Part shown: positions 42,822 through 54,463 of the stretch, one piece after another
Layout of the letters: each line of letters starts with the position of its first letter
Numbering within the stretch: position 1 is the first letter of the stretch
Source: Phialophora verrucosa
Taxonomy: Eukaryota > Ascomycota > Eurotiomycetes > Chaetothyriales > Herpotrichiellaceae
Direction: 5' to 3'
DNA: 64,000 nucleotides
Assembly (NCBI GenBank): GCA_002099365.1
Contig: MSED01000015.1
Coordinates: forward strand, 2,418,001-2,482,000
Made by a program: the position numbers and the translations under genes
The notes under the pieces: model-generated
Told to the model about the DNA's origin: nothing
Database searches by the model: none
Seen by the model: the letters and a program-made list of their open reading frames with translations, nothing else

Positions 42822-44318
42822 ATGGCCGGCGCCAAACGCGCTTTAACCGAACTCGACGGCAATGTCGAACACTCACAACCGCCTCCTAAACGAAAGTCGA
42901 GCGATTCACTGTTGGGAAAGGAGAACGCAAGCTTGGACTACGCCAGTATGAAGAATGACGAGCTTGCTACGTTGCTTCGAGGTCGCAGTCTGCCGTATAG
43001 CGGAAATAAGGAGACTCTCATCCGCAGACTTCAAGAGGACGACGGGAAGAGTTGTCCTGTAGATGCTTCTGAAGAATCCTCAGCCAAGGTATGCTCTACA
43101 TGTCCGACTTCTCCGATTTAATTCTGACTCCAATAGGGAACTGGCGCCGCCAAATCCGTCGCAGATGAATTCGAATACTGGACCCTGTGTAGACCCTTGT
43201 GGGATATCCGGGAGGAAAAACACGCGACCGACGAAGACTACGACTCTGAAGAGGGTGAGGAGGACGAGCCGGAGGATGAAGGGGACTCTGGAGATGAGAA
43301 TGGTCGGCACAATGGATCTGAGGACACAAGTCCGAGCGAGCAGCGAAAGTCAATCTGCGGCCGAAAGAAGTGCATTTGCAAGCTTCCTGCCTCTCAGAAC
43401 CCGGGGCACAAATGGCTTCTTACTAAACAGGGGTACCTTATGGTCGCGCGCTTGCAGTACGAAGTCGCTATCCGGGACCAGGACGCGGTTGGGGCGCACT
43501 TCTACTCTGACTTTAACGGCTATGGATTCCAGGAAGTGATGGAGAATCAGGTAAGTTTGAGACTTGAATAATCTGCATATCTCGCCAACTAACTTGTCGG
43601 GGTCAGCTACTGGCTTTCAACCGTGAAGTCTCCAAGAAGACTGTACAGCCAGCCGCTCTGTGGTCGTTCATCGAGGCATTTGCTTGGATCCTGGACGACA
43701 CTCCCGTATGGTTCCACATCGATGACCCCGACACTGTGCTGGCTACTTTGAGGATGATTGGAGGAGCCGTCTTCACCACGCTGCACGTGCTGGAGGAGCA
43801 TAATCTGCTAGGTCCGGAATCTGCGGTGAAAAACATCGCTCTTGTGCTCGCTGTGCTCTATGACAGAACCGGAGACTGGCCTGGGGACTCCGAGTCTCAA
43901 TTAGAATGGAGAGAAGCTATGATCAAAGAAGCCAAGCATCATGGCATTGTTTTCAAGGATGCGCCATATACAATCAGCACTCGGCTTGAGGAGGACGGCT
44001 TGAGCGGGCCCCAAGACGGCAAGGGCTACTCCAAGTGGAAGAACTTCAAGTGGGTGAACGAGGTGAGTCGAGCGTCCCTACAGTTCATCATTCAGAATCC
44101 TGCTGCTGACGTTCGATGAGTTTACTTCCTTTCACCGAAAACAACGCAAAGGGACCGGTCCCGGAGCTACCATAGGAGGACGATATTACGCTCTAGAGAC
44201 GAGGGAAGAGCTGGAAGGAGCTCGCCAGGCTTACAACTACTGGGGCGATCACGGTTCGGACGCGTCGGACTATTCAGATGATGAAGACGGTGCAATGCTG
44301 GTCTACGTTGGAAAGTAA
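42822..44318 (+). CDS. SAP-domain nuclear protein, function unknown
   Basis: 444 aa in four exons, all phase-0 introns: 43089-43136, 43551-43606 and 44063-44120. The N-terminus is basic (AKRAL, PPPKRKSS). A SAP motif follows at about residues 40-73 (YASMKNDELATLLRGRSLPY and following), a putative DNA/RNA-binding helix pair of chromatin proteins. An acidic stretch (EEGEEDEPEDEGD) comes next, then a C-x3-C-x-C cluster (CGRKKCICK). A conserved-looking helical domain (residues about 190-370, LLTKQGYLMVARLQYEVAIRDQD onward) completes it, with an acidic tail. I do not know the family's function. It shares a promoter with RAI1. Confidence 0.8.
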
Positions 44319-45473
44319 GAGCCGTGAACAAAGTCCTGTGACAACATGCTGTACAGTACTTTTGAAATGGCAGTGTTGAGTCCGCCGGGTGCTTGATCAT
44401 TGGTGTTCGAGTACTACGCCCTCGTCGGCTCTGTACTCTGTAGATAACTGGGCATGGCGCAGAGTGCCACAGGCCAAAGCCTTCCCGGGGGGGGGGGGCC
44501 CAGAGTACATAAGGTACCTTGATGGGCAGTTTCAATATCGATCAGGAGTCACCCACATCCGAATGCAAGTGAGCAGAAGTAAGGAAGCAGAACCTTTATC
44601 AGACATACAACACAGACCTTCAGCGACGTACTGAGTTTGACGTAAATACTTTCATCCAGCATTGAGTGCATCTTCGAGGAAGGGTTCAAACGCCTGCCTT
44701 TGCACCCAGAATTGAAATCGGCGAGAGAGCTCGCATTCTGTCTCCGCTCCCGGCGTGTTTGCCAATGCCATCATGAACATGATACCGTTCCTCGAATACC
44801 CATGTACTGCATACTATCGTCGCACAAGAGCAACCCGCGCCTTCCCCTAACTCGAGACGACGTGAAATTTTGCAAAAAACAATCAACAGTCCGGATTCCC
44901 AAGTGGTCACCCACCTTAGTACTAACGAACCGGCATGTGGCTTAAGTACGGCTGAGCGAACGGGAAGCCCTGTTTTCCACATCCTATGGTCGATTGCGAG
45001 AGAAAATGCGGTGAAGAAAGATATGTTCCTTGAAAATTTTATATCAGTCTAACCCGTAAGAGAAGGAAGGGTAAAGGACCTCTCCCCCCGATCAATGATT
45101 CGCCTTTCGTAGTCGCTCATAGATCCCAGAAGCGTGTATCTAACAGAGAAAGAAGGAGCCTAGATGTGCACCAAGCTTTGTTCAGTCCTCTGCTGAAGGT
45201 CGTAAACAAACTCAAAGTAGACAAAATCGGGCCGCAGCCTTGCATTACGTAAGCTTAGTTCTCGCGGCATCTTGGCAAATTCGGCCCTTGTCTCCCCTGG
45301 TTGCTCCGGACCATTCGATTTTACTTGGGCTACAGAGCCAGGCACGGCAGGTATACTTTGACTTCAGCAAGAAAAGCTCTTTGTCGGCATGGAGTTAGAC
45401 CAGATTCACAGTCACAAGCGATTGTGATTGTCCACGTTGCTTGCAAGAACGCGTGTGCTGACCACCTCCGAGA
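44319..45473. other. Intergenic region upstream of GPI7
   Basis: About 1.15 kb with no supportable gene. It contains a run of 12 G at 44487-44498 flanked by CCC on both sides. Confidence 0.45.
44487..44498. repeat. Homopolymer run of 12 G
   Basis: CCC, then 12 G, then CCC. Could pair within itself or form a G-rich structure, and is a likely spot for sequencing slippage. Confidence 0.8.
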
Positions 45474-48092
45474 ATGAGTGCGGCTGTCAGGACCGCGTCG
45501 CTGGGGCTTGCCAATGTCCTCTTGATCGCGGCCCTTGTCATCTTTGCAAGAGGCTTCTTCCCACACAAGGCCTCCTTGCCAGGACTTGCGACATGGCCTC
45601 CGGACTCGGCGGCGGCTGCGAGGACGGCACCGTTTGACCGCGTCATATTTATGGTCGTTGACGCCTTGCGAAGCGACTTCGTCTATGGCAACGCCTCCAG
45701 CTTCCATTTCACTCAGAGCTTGATCCGATCTGGCGGTGCGGTGCCGTTCACGGGCCACGCCAGTCCACCCACAATCACCATGCCACGCGTCAAGGCGATC
45801 ACCACAGGCTCGGTACCTAGCTTCATCGACCTCATCCTGAACTTTGCCGAGTCGGACACGACGTCCACGCTCAAAGATCAAGACACGTGGCTGGCCCAGC
45901 TGCGAGCCAAGGACGGCAAGCTCGTCATGTACGGTGACGATACCTGGCTGCGACTCTTTCCGGACTTTTTCCACCGGTCGGACGGGACCACGAGCTTCTT
46001 CGTCTCCGACTTTACCGAGGTCGACAACAACGTTACCAGGCATATTCCGACCGAGCTGGCCCAGCATGACTGGTCCGCCATGACGCTGCACTTTCTCGGC
46101 CTCGACCACATTGGCCACAAGACCGGTCCGAAGGGCCCCAACATGCCGGCCAAACAGGCTGAAATGGACTCGATCGTCAAAGACATCTATACCGCGATGG
46201 AGCAAGAAGACCACCTCAGTTCGTGCTTGCTGGTCCTTCTCGGGGACCACGGCATGAACGAAGGAGGCAACCACGGCGCTTCCTCTCCAGGAGAAGTGTC
46301 CACGGCCCTCACGTTCATATCTCCGAAGTTCAAGTCCGCATTCGCAGGACGGACCAGTCCCGTCGAAGATGCGGTAGACTACCGATACTATGACGTTGTC
46401 GAACAGTCGGACATGGTACCTACTCTCGCCGCTCTCCTGGGGTTCCCCGTGCCGCTGAACAACCTCGGAGTAATCATTCCGTATCTGCTGGAGCTCTGGA
46501 CACGCCGGGAAGACCAATATGCGTTGTTGCACGAGAATGCGCAGCAAATATACCGCATCGCAGAAGCAACGTTTCCGAATAGATTCACAGAGGCCTCGGG
46601 TGCACCTCAGGACTGCTCAGCGACTTCTGGAGACGAGCCTGATGTCCTTGCGTGTCTGTGGCGGCGAGTTTCTGCAGACCACGACATCGCCACGGGAGCA
46701 GCAACTGCTGGCTCCGCCTCCGCCTCGGCCATCTACAATCTCAAGTCCTTTCTCTACAAAGCGCAGGATCTCCTAAGTGGCACGGCAAGCAACTATGACC
46801 TGGTCAGCATGCAGATCGGCATCGGGCTGAGCACGGTCGGGTTCGCGCTGTGCCTGCCTCATTTTTGTAAAGGGATAATCCAAGCCGGCTTTGACGGGCT
46901 TGTTCTGGTCTCGATCATGCTATCCTACGCGACCACCATGTTTGCGAGCAGCTACGTCGAGGAAGAGCACCAGTTCTGGTATTGGACTCTTGCCGGCTAC
47001 CTCGTCATCCTCTACTGCAGGGATAGCAGGTTCGCGATCGCCGACACCACAACCGGCTCCACCTCCGGTGCCTTTTTGGGTGGTCCAACAGGCACGGCGC
47101 TGGCGATTGTCCTGTTCGGGGTGGTTCGCCGATGGAGACAGACCGGGCAGAAGTATGCCGGAGAAGCCGATCTCGTCAGCGAGGTGGTCGCGCCCAACGC
47201 CTGGATGTTGTGGACGCTCGTCATGCTCACCTATGCCGTGTTGTCGCGCAACCTCAGCCGCCGGACGGGTGTCTGGATGGGCTCGCCGCAGATGGGCATC
47301 TTGCCGGCCCTCATCTCCATCTCGGCATTCTTGTTCAAGATCGCATTCACGGCCGCCGACGCCCCCGAGTTGCTGGCTTCCTTCCCACTGCTCAATCCGC
47401 TGGTAGGCTTCGTATCGGCATATCCGCTGGTGAGCCTCGCCCGGGTCGTTTTCCTCGGCCTCATCCACCTGCTCGGATGCGCCATCTACTACGAAGCTCC
47501 CTGGAAGGGCGCACGGCATCTTGGAGCGTTCCTCACGGCGTTTCAGGATGTCCTGTCTCTGTTTCTCATCACGCAGACAAGGACAGTGTACGTGCCGTTA
47601 TTCCTGTTCTTCTACTGTCAACTATATCTGCTCCGTCGGCGAAGGCGCCATTCCGTCACCGAAATCACCATCCTTGCGCTCCTGTTCCAATACGCCTCGT
47701 TCTTTGCCTTCGGAGGCACGAATTCCATCTCAACAATTGACCTTTCCAACGCATATAACGGCGTTAGCGGGTACAATGTCGGCGCTGTGGGCATCCTCAC
47801 ATTCGTCAGTAACTGGGCCGGCCCGATCTGGTGGGCTGTTGGGATATGTCAAATGTTCAACACTGTTCAGCTCGGATCCGACCATCATGCGTTCCTCTCC
47901 ACGGCGCTGGCGACATTTGCATGCGTCCACACCCTGTCTGTCATGGTTGCCTGCATGGTCCTCCGAGAACATCTTTTCATCTGGACCGTTTTCTCGCCCA
48001 AGTACCTCTATACCACCGCTTGGGTCGTGGGCCAGCATACCGTTGTCAATGTATTGGCGGTTGGGACTCTATTGTGGCGAGGAAGTGGGTAG
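45474..48092 (+). CDS. LAS21: GPI ethanolamine phosphate transferase 2 (GPI7/LAS21/PIG-G)
   Basis: ER-membrane enzyme adding ethanolamine phosphate to the second mannose of the GPI anchor. Single exon, 872 aa. Residues 10-28 form a signal-anchor helix. The luminal phosphodiesterase domain shows VVDALRSDFVYG (Asp63), the PTITMPRVKAITTGSVPSF block that distinguishes this family, LHFLGLDHIGHKTGP, and LLGDHGMNEGGNHG, which supply the metal ligands. From about residue 430 the chain is a series of membrane helices. It is convergent with the flavin hydroxylase gene, with only 64 bp between the two stop codons. A second GPI ethanolamine-phosphate transferase, GPI13, lies about 40 kb away in this window. 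Confidence 0.94.
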   Translation: MSAAVRTASLGLANVLLIAALVIFARGFFPHKASLPGLATWPPDSAAAARTAPFDRVIFMVVDALRSDFVYGNASSFHFTQSLIRSGGAVPFTGHASPPTITMPRVKAITTGSVPSFIDLILNFAESDTTSTLKDQDTWLAQLRAKDGKLVMYGDDTWLRLFPDFFHRSDGTTSFFVSDFTEVDNNVTRHIPTELAQHDWSAMTLHFLGLDHIGHKTGPKGPNMPAKQAEMDSIVKDIYTAMEQEDHLSSCLLVLLGDHGMNEGGNHGASSPGEVSTALTFISPKFKSAFAGRTSPVEDAVDYRYYDVVEQSDMVPTLAALLGFPVPLNNLGVIIPYLLELWTRREDQYALLHENAQQIYRIAEATFPNRFTEASGAPQDCSATSGDEPDVLACLWRRVSADHDIATGAATAGSASASAIYNLKSFLYKAQDLLSGTASNYDLVSMQIGIGLSTVGFALCLPHFCKGIIQAGFDGLVLVSIMLSYATTMFASSYVEEEHQFWYWTLAGYLVILYCRDSRFAIADTTTGSTSGAFLGGPTGTALAIVLFGVVRRWRQTGQKYAGEADLVSEVVAPNAWMLWTLVMLTYAVLSRNLSRRTGVWMGSPQMGILPALISISAFLFKIAFTAADAPELLASFPLLNPLVGFVSAYPLVSLARVVFLGLIHLLGCAIYYEAPWKGARHLGAFLTAFQDVLSLFLITQTRTVYVPLFLFFYCQLYLLRRRRRHSVTEITILALLFQYASFFAFGGTNSISTIDLSNAYNGVSGYNVGAVGILTFVSNWAGPIWWAVGICQMFNTVQLGSDHHAFLSTALATFACVHTLSVMVACMVLREHLFIWTVFSPKYLYTTAWVVGQHTVVNVLAVGTLLWRGSG

Positions 48093-48156
48093 CTTGCTCG
48101 GTTGGATATCAAGCACGTCCGGCCGAACGACCCTTCCTGCTGCACGCCACAGAACC

Positions 48157-50291
48157 TCATAGATGGCTGTTTTGAACGCCATTTCCCTGATGGGTCAGAC
48201 AGAATGCGTCAAAGAATTGTCCGATTCCCTGCAGGTCGTCGATGGGCATCACCTTCGAGACGTCTGTGGAGAATCGATCAGCCGGTCCAAATCGGACAGA
48301 AGGATTGTAGACTACTCACATTGATCAGGACGCACGATGACCGTCGCACCCTTTTCCGGGTCAATGCCCAGCTTCTCGTACGCATGGCCATGACCAGAAT
48401 TGTAGTGTTCGTCATCGACAAATACTTTGTGCAGATCTATGACAACTAGTCAGCAATGTTCATCCCACCGGTATTGGTTCCATCTTGTACATACCTCGCA
48501 TTCTCCACTTTCCCGTGACTGGCCAGAAATAGTCAGGAATCTGCTCTTGTTCCAACTTCAGGCGCTCTCCGGTAAATACCACGATGGGCTCGATGAAGCT
48601 ATCGACGTCTGCCGATGTGGCCGTGTACTTGTGGACTGGGCCAGCTGGAGAGTCCATGTACTTGGCAATCTGTCGGTCTAGCGTTAGTAACTATGTCTTG
48701 GGACTGTGACAGAAGGGCAGGATATCGTACCTTCTCTAATCTTGTTAGTGTCTCAGGCTCTCCGATCCTGCCCACGAAGAATATCGTCCGCCACCGACTG
48801 TCTGCCTTCAAAGCCCGCACGAGTTGCATGGCTTTGACATCGCAGAACCGGACCACCTGCGCGCTGGGAAGCCTCATGCCGACCACGATCTCTTTTGCGA
48901 GTTCCTGTGTGCTTGCCGCACTGGAGGTGACACTGGAATCTTCATATTTGGACGTCAATCCTGCGGTGTACCTCCCCGACTTGATGAAACCCTCCCTGAA
49001 CTCCTCCGGGGTAATCTTCTTCTCACTGCCGGCCTTGTTGCTCGCGAACAGCTTCATGAAGTACCGATCAAAGTCGATCAGATCGGCCGCTGTCTTTCCT
49101 CTCTCGACCTTATACGTCTTCAACAGCTCCGGGCCGGCCTGGCTGGTTAACACATGCCCCAGTTTCCAACCGATGTTGAATCCATCCTGGAGACTGACAT
49201 TCATGCCCTGTCCTGCCTTTGGCGAATGTGTATGGAAGGCGTCGCCCGTCAGAAACACCCGATTTGCTTTGGTGAAATTGTCAGCCAGTCTCTGGCCGAT
49301 ACTATAACAGCTCCACCAAAACGTGTCGGCGAAATTCATCTCGTAGGGGTAGAAGATCTGCTTCGCTTTCTGATGCAAATCCTCGAGTTTCACTTCCTTG
49401 ACATTCGTGCCCGTGGGGAATTCGATATAAAAGCGAGTCAAAGAACCTCCTTCGCGAGGGATTACCAACAGAGAACCGGCGTCGCTGTGGACGGTGACTT
49501 TCCGCCGGATGTCCGGGAAGTTGGTTTGAGGATAGATATCCATGACGCCCCAGACGGCGTCGGTACTGTCGCCAACCATGTTGTAGCCGAGGGATTTGCG
49601 GACGATGGAGTGCGCGCCGTCGCAGCCCTGTTGTTTATCGACACGAACATCAATCAGGACGTCTGCGGTTCACGATATTCAAGAGATGAGATCGGCTTAC
49701 CAGAACGTACTTCGCCCTGAAGACCTTGTCCTCGCCACCGGCCTGGGTCGCCACGACCGTACAGGCGTACTCTTCTGGATCCCTGGCCGCAATCTCCTCG
49801 TCCACCACTACGCTCTTAACTGTCCATCCGTAATCGATCTCGACACCTCCCAGTTTTCGCATTTTCTCCAACAACAACCCATTGACCCGCGCTTGGTTGA
49901 GGATCAAATGCGGCATGTGGCTCAGTCCCTTGGCCGTGTCAGCCGCGCGATTGCTCCGCATTATCCCTCCTCTCGCGCCACCGTCTGCGTGCGGCGTGGG
50001 AGCAGGGGACGGTGACCAGAAAGCCACTTCGAGGACATGGTACGCCTCGCGCAATAGATCTTCGCTGAGGTCTAAGGACTCGAAAATCTCGACCGTCCGG
50101 CATTGGATGCCGTCAGCTTGGCCGATTGACATGGGTGCGTCGCGTCGTTCAAGGACCCGGTAGCGTATGGGTTTACACTTGGTGGAGGGGTGCGATCGGT
50201 TATAGATGCTCAGCCAGAGGGCGGCGGTGAGGCCGGCACTGCCCGAGCCGACGATGAGGACGTCCAGGAGCTCAGGATCCATGGCGGACAT
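48157..50291 (-). CDS. FAD aromatic hydroxylase, phenol 2-monooxygenase type
   Basis: 628 aa in five exons from ATG 50291; introns 49628-49700, 48670-48730, 48437-48494 and 48264-48319 are GT-AG and phase consistent. The N-terminal FAD site is LIVGSGSAGLTAALWL, the central DG motif reads YVLGCDGAHSIVRK after splicing, and the GD motif is GDAFHTHSPKAGQGMN. The C-terminal thioredoxin-like dimerisation domain (Phe_hydrox_dim type) ends ATVIVRPDQYVSKV. This is the class A flavoprotein layout of Trichosporon phenol hydroxylase. It probably ortho-hydroxylates a phenolic compound with NADPH and oxygen, in the cytosol. Substrate unknown; no ring-cleavage gene is adjacent. Confidence 0.9.
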
Positions 50292-51731
50292 TGTGAGAGG
50301 TAGTGGGGGTGTGTGGGTTGTGTATGTGGTGGGTTCGTAGTTGGACACCTTGATGCCGTGCCAGCTGGAATGAGCGGGTTGTTTGTTCAGGATCCGGGAC
50401 AGAGCTGTAGGGCCCAAGAAATACCATGCGCTGTGGGTGGTGTTGTGGTATGTGACTTGTTGGTCACAACGGTGTTTCCGCCAACACCGTTGAGTGAACG
50501 GGTTGCTTGATACGTTTGTAGTCGGAATCGGTATTGCAATGCTGTGTGTCTGCGCGTGCCGTAATTAGGACATCCGCAGAGTTTTATATTCTCGGCCCTG
50601 GTGAGTCTGAGCATTAAACCCATGCATGAAGTCCGTTCCGCTCACCTCAGTCGGATCAGCTCGATGAACCGAATGGAACGAGAACCTCGTGCGCACGGGA
50701 CGGGAAAGCGGCAATCACACCAGCATCATCGTGGATTTGGAGTACGGGGTATACGAGGTAAAGTCAAGGCGAGATTTCTTAACTGGACGTTACCTGAACC
50801 CCAATGCCCGCTTGCTTAGGGTAGTTGGTTCTTGCTCCTGCAAACTGCAGACTGCATGACGGATATCCGCACAGGCAGATGTCAGATGGACGACGCAAAG
50901 CAGCAGTCAGTCAGTCAGGCATGAAGCACGCTTCGCTGTCCCCGCCTTCCGGATTCATGCCGCACTTTTCCGCCCCTCGGCGTCTGTAGATCGAGTCGCG
51001 GGTTCTCTCGGAAACAAATGCCTCCGGGGGCCAAGGCCAGAGTTTGCTGGGGATGCACAACCATTTCATTAACAAAGTAATTGCCGTCCACAACTCTTCT
51101 CTGCTCAGCCGAGTCCGACGAATGTGCCGAACGGGACGGGCGCGTGTATCTCGGAGACGGGGGCCAGCCCAACTGGTAGCAGAAGCACAGATTATGACTC
51201 GCGGAGACGTGGACACGGACATGGACATGGACATTGATATTAGATTGACGTTCTGGATTGATGGTTGAGTTAGGTGGAAGGCCCCAGCAATGATCCTTTA
51301 CTTTATACTTGCTTGCAGAGATCGGGACATGAATTGCCTAAGCCGAAGACACTGGTCACAAGGTCTGGAATCGCAGAATGTCACAGAGAGAGAAGCAAGA
51401 CAGGTAGATGCCCGTTCGTGGTGCGACCGACGTGTGCTGCGACAGCAGATCGAGGGGTCGGAATGGAAGATTCGGTCATAGTGATTGACATTATCAGCGC
51501 TGAAGGAAGGTATTAGTAGTTCCAGCAACCTACCCACCGACTACCCGCCACTCACTTGCTTCTCATGCAGGCATCACAATACCACATCAACACCAAGCAG
51601 TCGACTCACTGACGTGCCTTCAACTCAGCCCAGCTGACATGCCGTATAGTGTCCTTCTCACCACCGTCCCTGTGGCAAACTCTGGCCATCCGCACACTAC
51701 CTGTGCTCGACGTCGTGACAGCCAGTGGACA
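50292..51731. other. Intergenic region, no gene seen
   Basis: About 1.4 kb upstream of the hydroxylase gene. It includes a short GGACAT-type hexamer run (about 51209-51236). No supportable gene. Confidence 0.4.
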
Positions 51732-52358
51732 TCACGTCCAGTTCGGATAGACGTACCACACCCGATAGTCTTTACCGCCGCTAGTCGTGCCCTCATAGCA
51801 GACTTCGCACCTGTCTCTGAGATTCCATCCGTTCTTGGGCTCTTTGCGGCCCGTAACGACCAAGTAAAAGGTGGCCGGCCAGGTAGAGCGGGCGTTCGCT
51901 AGGTCTGTTTGCAAGTCAGCGTGGGCCTATCAAAGTAGCACACCATGTGCCTTACCTCCTTGTCCGTCCGTCTTGTCCAGCCCCGAGGGTTTACACGAGG
52001 TAACGTCGTTTGGCTTAGGGTGCACATGGTATGCGGCTACCACGTTGGTATACTTTTCCGGAAGCTTCAAGTACACGTCCAGACGGATGTCGCTGTCCTT
52101 CTGATCTGGCCGCATGTGGTCAGCAAGGCTTTTATTCCGCCTATCAAGCTCGAATGGCAGCTTGCCTGTAGTTGGCCCTGAGTTCTTGATCTTTGTTCCG
52201 TCGGCAGTGGCATATACCGCCCCTCCGTATTCCCAGTTCTTGGTGAAGGATAGCTCGACTGCCTGTTCTAAGAGACGGCGGAATTCCTTGAGTTCGGACC
52301 GCTCGGAGTTGAAAAGATCATGGAGCGTGAGATTGGCTACGGTTCGTACTCCAGCCAT
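51732..52358 (-). CDS. Small protein with JAMM/JAB-like metal-binding signature (DUF4329-like)
   Basis: 189 aa in two exons; phase-1 intron 51899-51955 (GTAAGG...CTAG, branch CTGAC). ATG 52358 is the start because the longer frame opens only with GTG. Residues 43-49 (EYGGAVY) supply a Glu on a strand; AYHVHPKP (His111, His113) is followed by PSGLD (Ser125, Asp128), and then a hydrophobic strand ATFYLVV. That is the order E, HxH, SxxD of JAMM/JAB metalloprotease-fold proteins, and the EYGGxxY opening resembles DUF4329. No signal peptide or membrane segment, no ubiquitin-like partner nearby. Isopeptidase, toxin-type nuclease or other activity cannot be told apart here. Cys121, Cys165 and Cys168 are also present. 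Confidence 0.68.
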
Positions 52359-53069
52359 GACGGACGGACACGGGGCAGGAGATGAAGGCTCTGGGATGAA
52401 GGAAACCACGCGTTTTGCGTGAGGGCCGAGATAGAGAGAGAGAGAACAGTCCCTTTGCTCTTGAAGTGTCAGTTAAGCCGCTTTCGATTATTCAAGACCT
52501 CTCAATAAATCCTGAACTCGCGCGAGGTTCTGCAACATATATACAAGAAGGGCAGGCAGGACGGTCGACCTGACAGACTCGCGTTGGCGACATGCTGCTC
52601 ACGCTTGCAGCTGTGGCTGGCGTAGAGAGTCTTTCAGTAACCTTTGCTTCGTGGCTGGCTACCTCTCCAGCACGCCACGGTCAGCTTTGGAGACCACTTT
52701 GTTCTGCTGAGACACAGTTACACCTGAGATTATGGCTTGACTGAAACAAAGGCGATGTTGTGAAAATGTGAGCTGTGGCTCGATGAGCGCGCGCAAGCGT
52801 CGAGGTTGAGATGGGTGTGATGTGATGTGTAGCTGGACTTGTTGCAAAGACTGACCCATTTGGATCGTGGCCAGCTTCTCCAAGTCTCCGGCTCTTCATT
52901 TCAGGCGCAGCTTCCCAGAGAGCGAGCCTTCAGGGCGACCGGTGAAATGGCCATGAGGTCGAAGCGAGAAATACATCAGTAACGGTGCGGGGCTGTGGCT
53001 TGCTGAGCGAGAAACTGACCTCGAGCAATGCGTCCCGAGGGCTTGCGTCATGCCCTTCTAGGCAAGTGT
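52359..53069. other. Intergenic region, no gene seen
   Basis: About 700 bp: promoter of the JAMM-like gene and 3' flank of the unresolved gene. Confidence 0.4.
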
Positions 53070-54463
53070 TCAGGTAGACGACAGATATCTGAGCTGACAA
53101 ACAGGATTCAGCCGCAGGGTTGGCTTCTTTGCCAGAGGAGGAACCAGACACACACCTAAAACTAACTAAATACACAAACGCCATGTGGGAAAACGTGTCG
53201 CACTGCGCTGATAGCCTTCTCACTCTTTGCCAATGCGATCAACCCTGCGAATATCTTGGAATAGGACGTCAGACTAGCCCCAGGCATAGCTGTTGATATC
53301 GATACATCCTCCCCCGATACATCGATATGAACCTGTAGATTGACTTGAGATGTTGTCCCGGGTTCTACAAGTACTCGGGGATAAGTAGTCAATGCCAGTT
53401 CCAATGCCCCGTGTGTGGTCAGGGACCGCTTTTCACGAGAGTGGGGGAGTAGCGGGAGGAAAATGGGAACCGTCGCCGTCCTTGTGCTCGTGGGACGCTG
53501 GGCAAAAAGTTCCGGTGAGCATACTGAGGCTTCCTCACCCAGGACGCAATCGCCTTGCTCTGACGCATAGAGCACAAACCTAGAATTCTTGTCGAGGGCC
53601 AGCATACACTGGGAAACCATATCCAGGGAGAGGCACATTCCAATGAACAAGAACAGCCCTGAGACGCCAGTCTTGACACGGGATGATGTTCCAGCACACA
53701 AACTTCTCTCACCTTGGGTCTCGACCGGGTCTTGTTCACTTGCCCGGTTTGTCGCAGGATCCGCGCCCATCTTCCGTCCTCTGGTCGAATCTCAAGTGCC
53801 AGCCAAACAGTCTTCTCCATCACTTCCCATTAGCAGAGTGGAGAAAGTGTGCTGGAGAAAAGACCATGGCAAGTCCCGCATGTACCGTGATGGCGTCTGT
53901 GTGAAGAGAGTCCAACTCGTCTGCCAGAATTGCGCTATCGACTGAGGACGCCGCACTCGGAATTCGGGTCTTAAAATATGTCGCCGAGGAGGGTGGAGTA
54001 TGTAGAACCCACTTGAAAATTGAATTGCCATACTGACAGACATAGCGAAGACTGATATTGTCACTCGGCACGACATTGACTGAGAGCGCCAGCAAAGATA
54101 TTCGGGGAGTGACTTTGGATCGAGTTCTCGCTTGTCTGATGATTGATTACTCACGTTTGGCCGTCCTTCTCGGCCGACACACCCGTAAGTCCTCCACAGC
54201 GGATTTTTTTAAATTCTGGATCTGTGCCCCAGATTCTAGCCCTACCTTGTGCTTGCAGTGGATCTTGGCTCCGCATCAGACAAGATCCATCGCGCGTGAT
54301 TTCTTTCAGCCTCGTATGCAGAGACAAAAGTTGCATCTGCAGCCGGAGCAACGATTCCAGAAAACTCCAAAAAAGTCATCGATGACCTCCCGTTCGTTGA
54401 CCCAGCTTCACCTTTTTGACGGAAGAACTCTATTTGCCACGACAAGATGTCTATGTTGAGCAA
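53070..54463 (-). CDS. Unresolved multi-exon gene, unknown function
   Basis: Not recognised. The 3' part splices cleanly: exon 54079-53824 (VVPSDNISLRYVCQYGN onward), intron 53781-53823 (GTGATG...CCAG), short exon 53780-53713, intron 53659-53712 (GTGAGA...TCAG), exon 53658-53224 (GLFLFIGMCLSLDMVSQC onward), intron 53156-53223 (GTGAGA...TTAG), last exon to TGA at 53070. Upstream, an intron-like element 54080-54154 (GTGAGT...TCAG) links to sequence around 54155-54463, but the frame across that join is not settled, so the start is uncertain. The protein has one hydrophobic segment and a hydrophilic remainder. It could be a lineage-specific gene or one beginning to decay. The outer coordinates are approximate. 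Confidence 0.4.

Noticed and set aside
45330..46547. 405-codon minus-strand frame
   Set aside because: It is the antisense shadow of the GPI7 coding region; its sequence is Arg/Val-rich as expected for such shadows.
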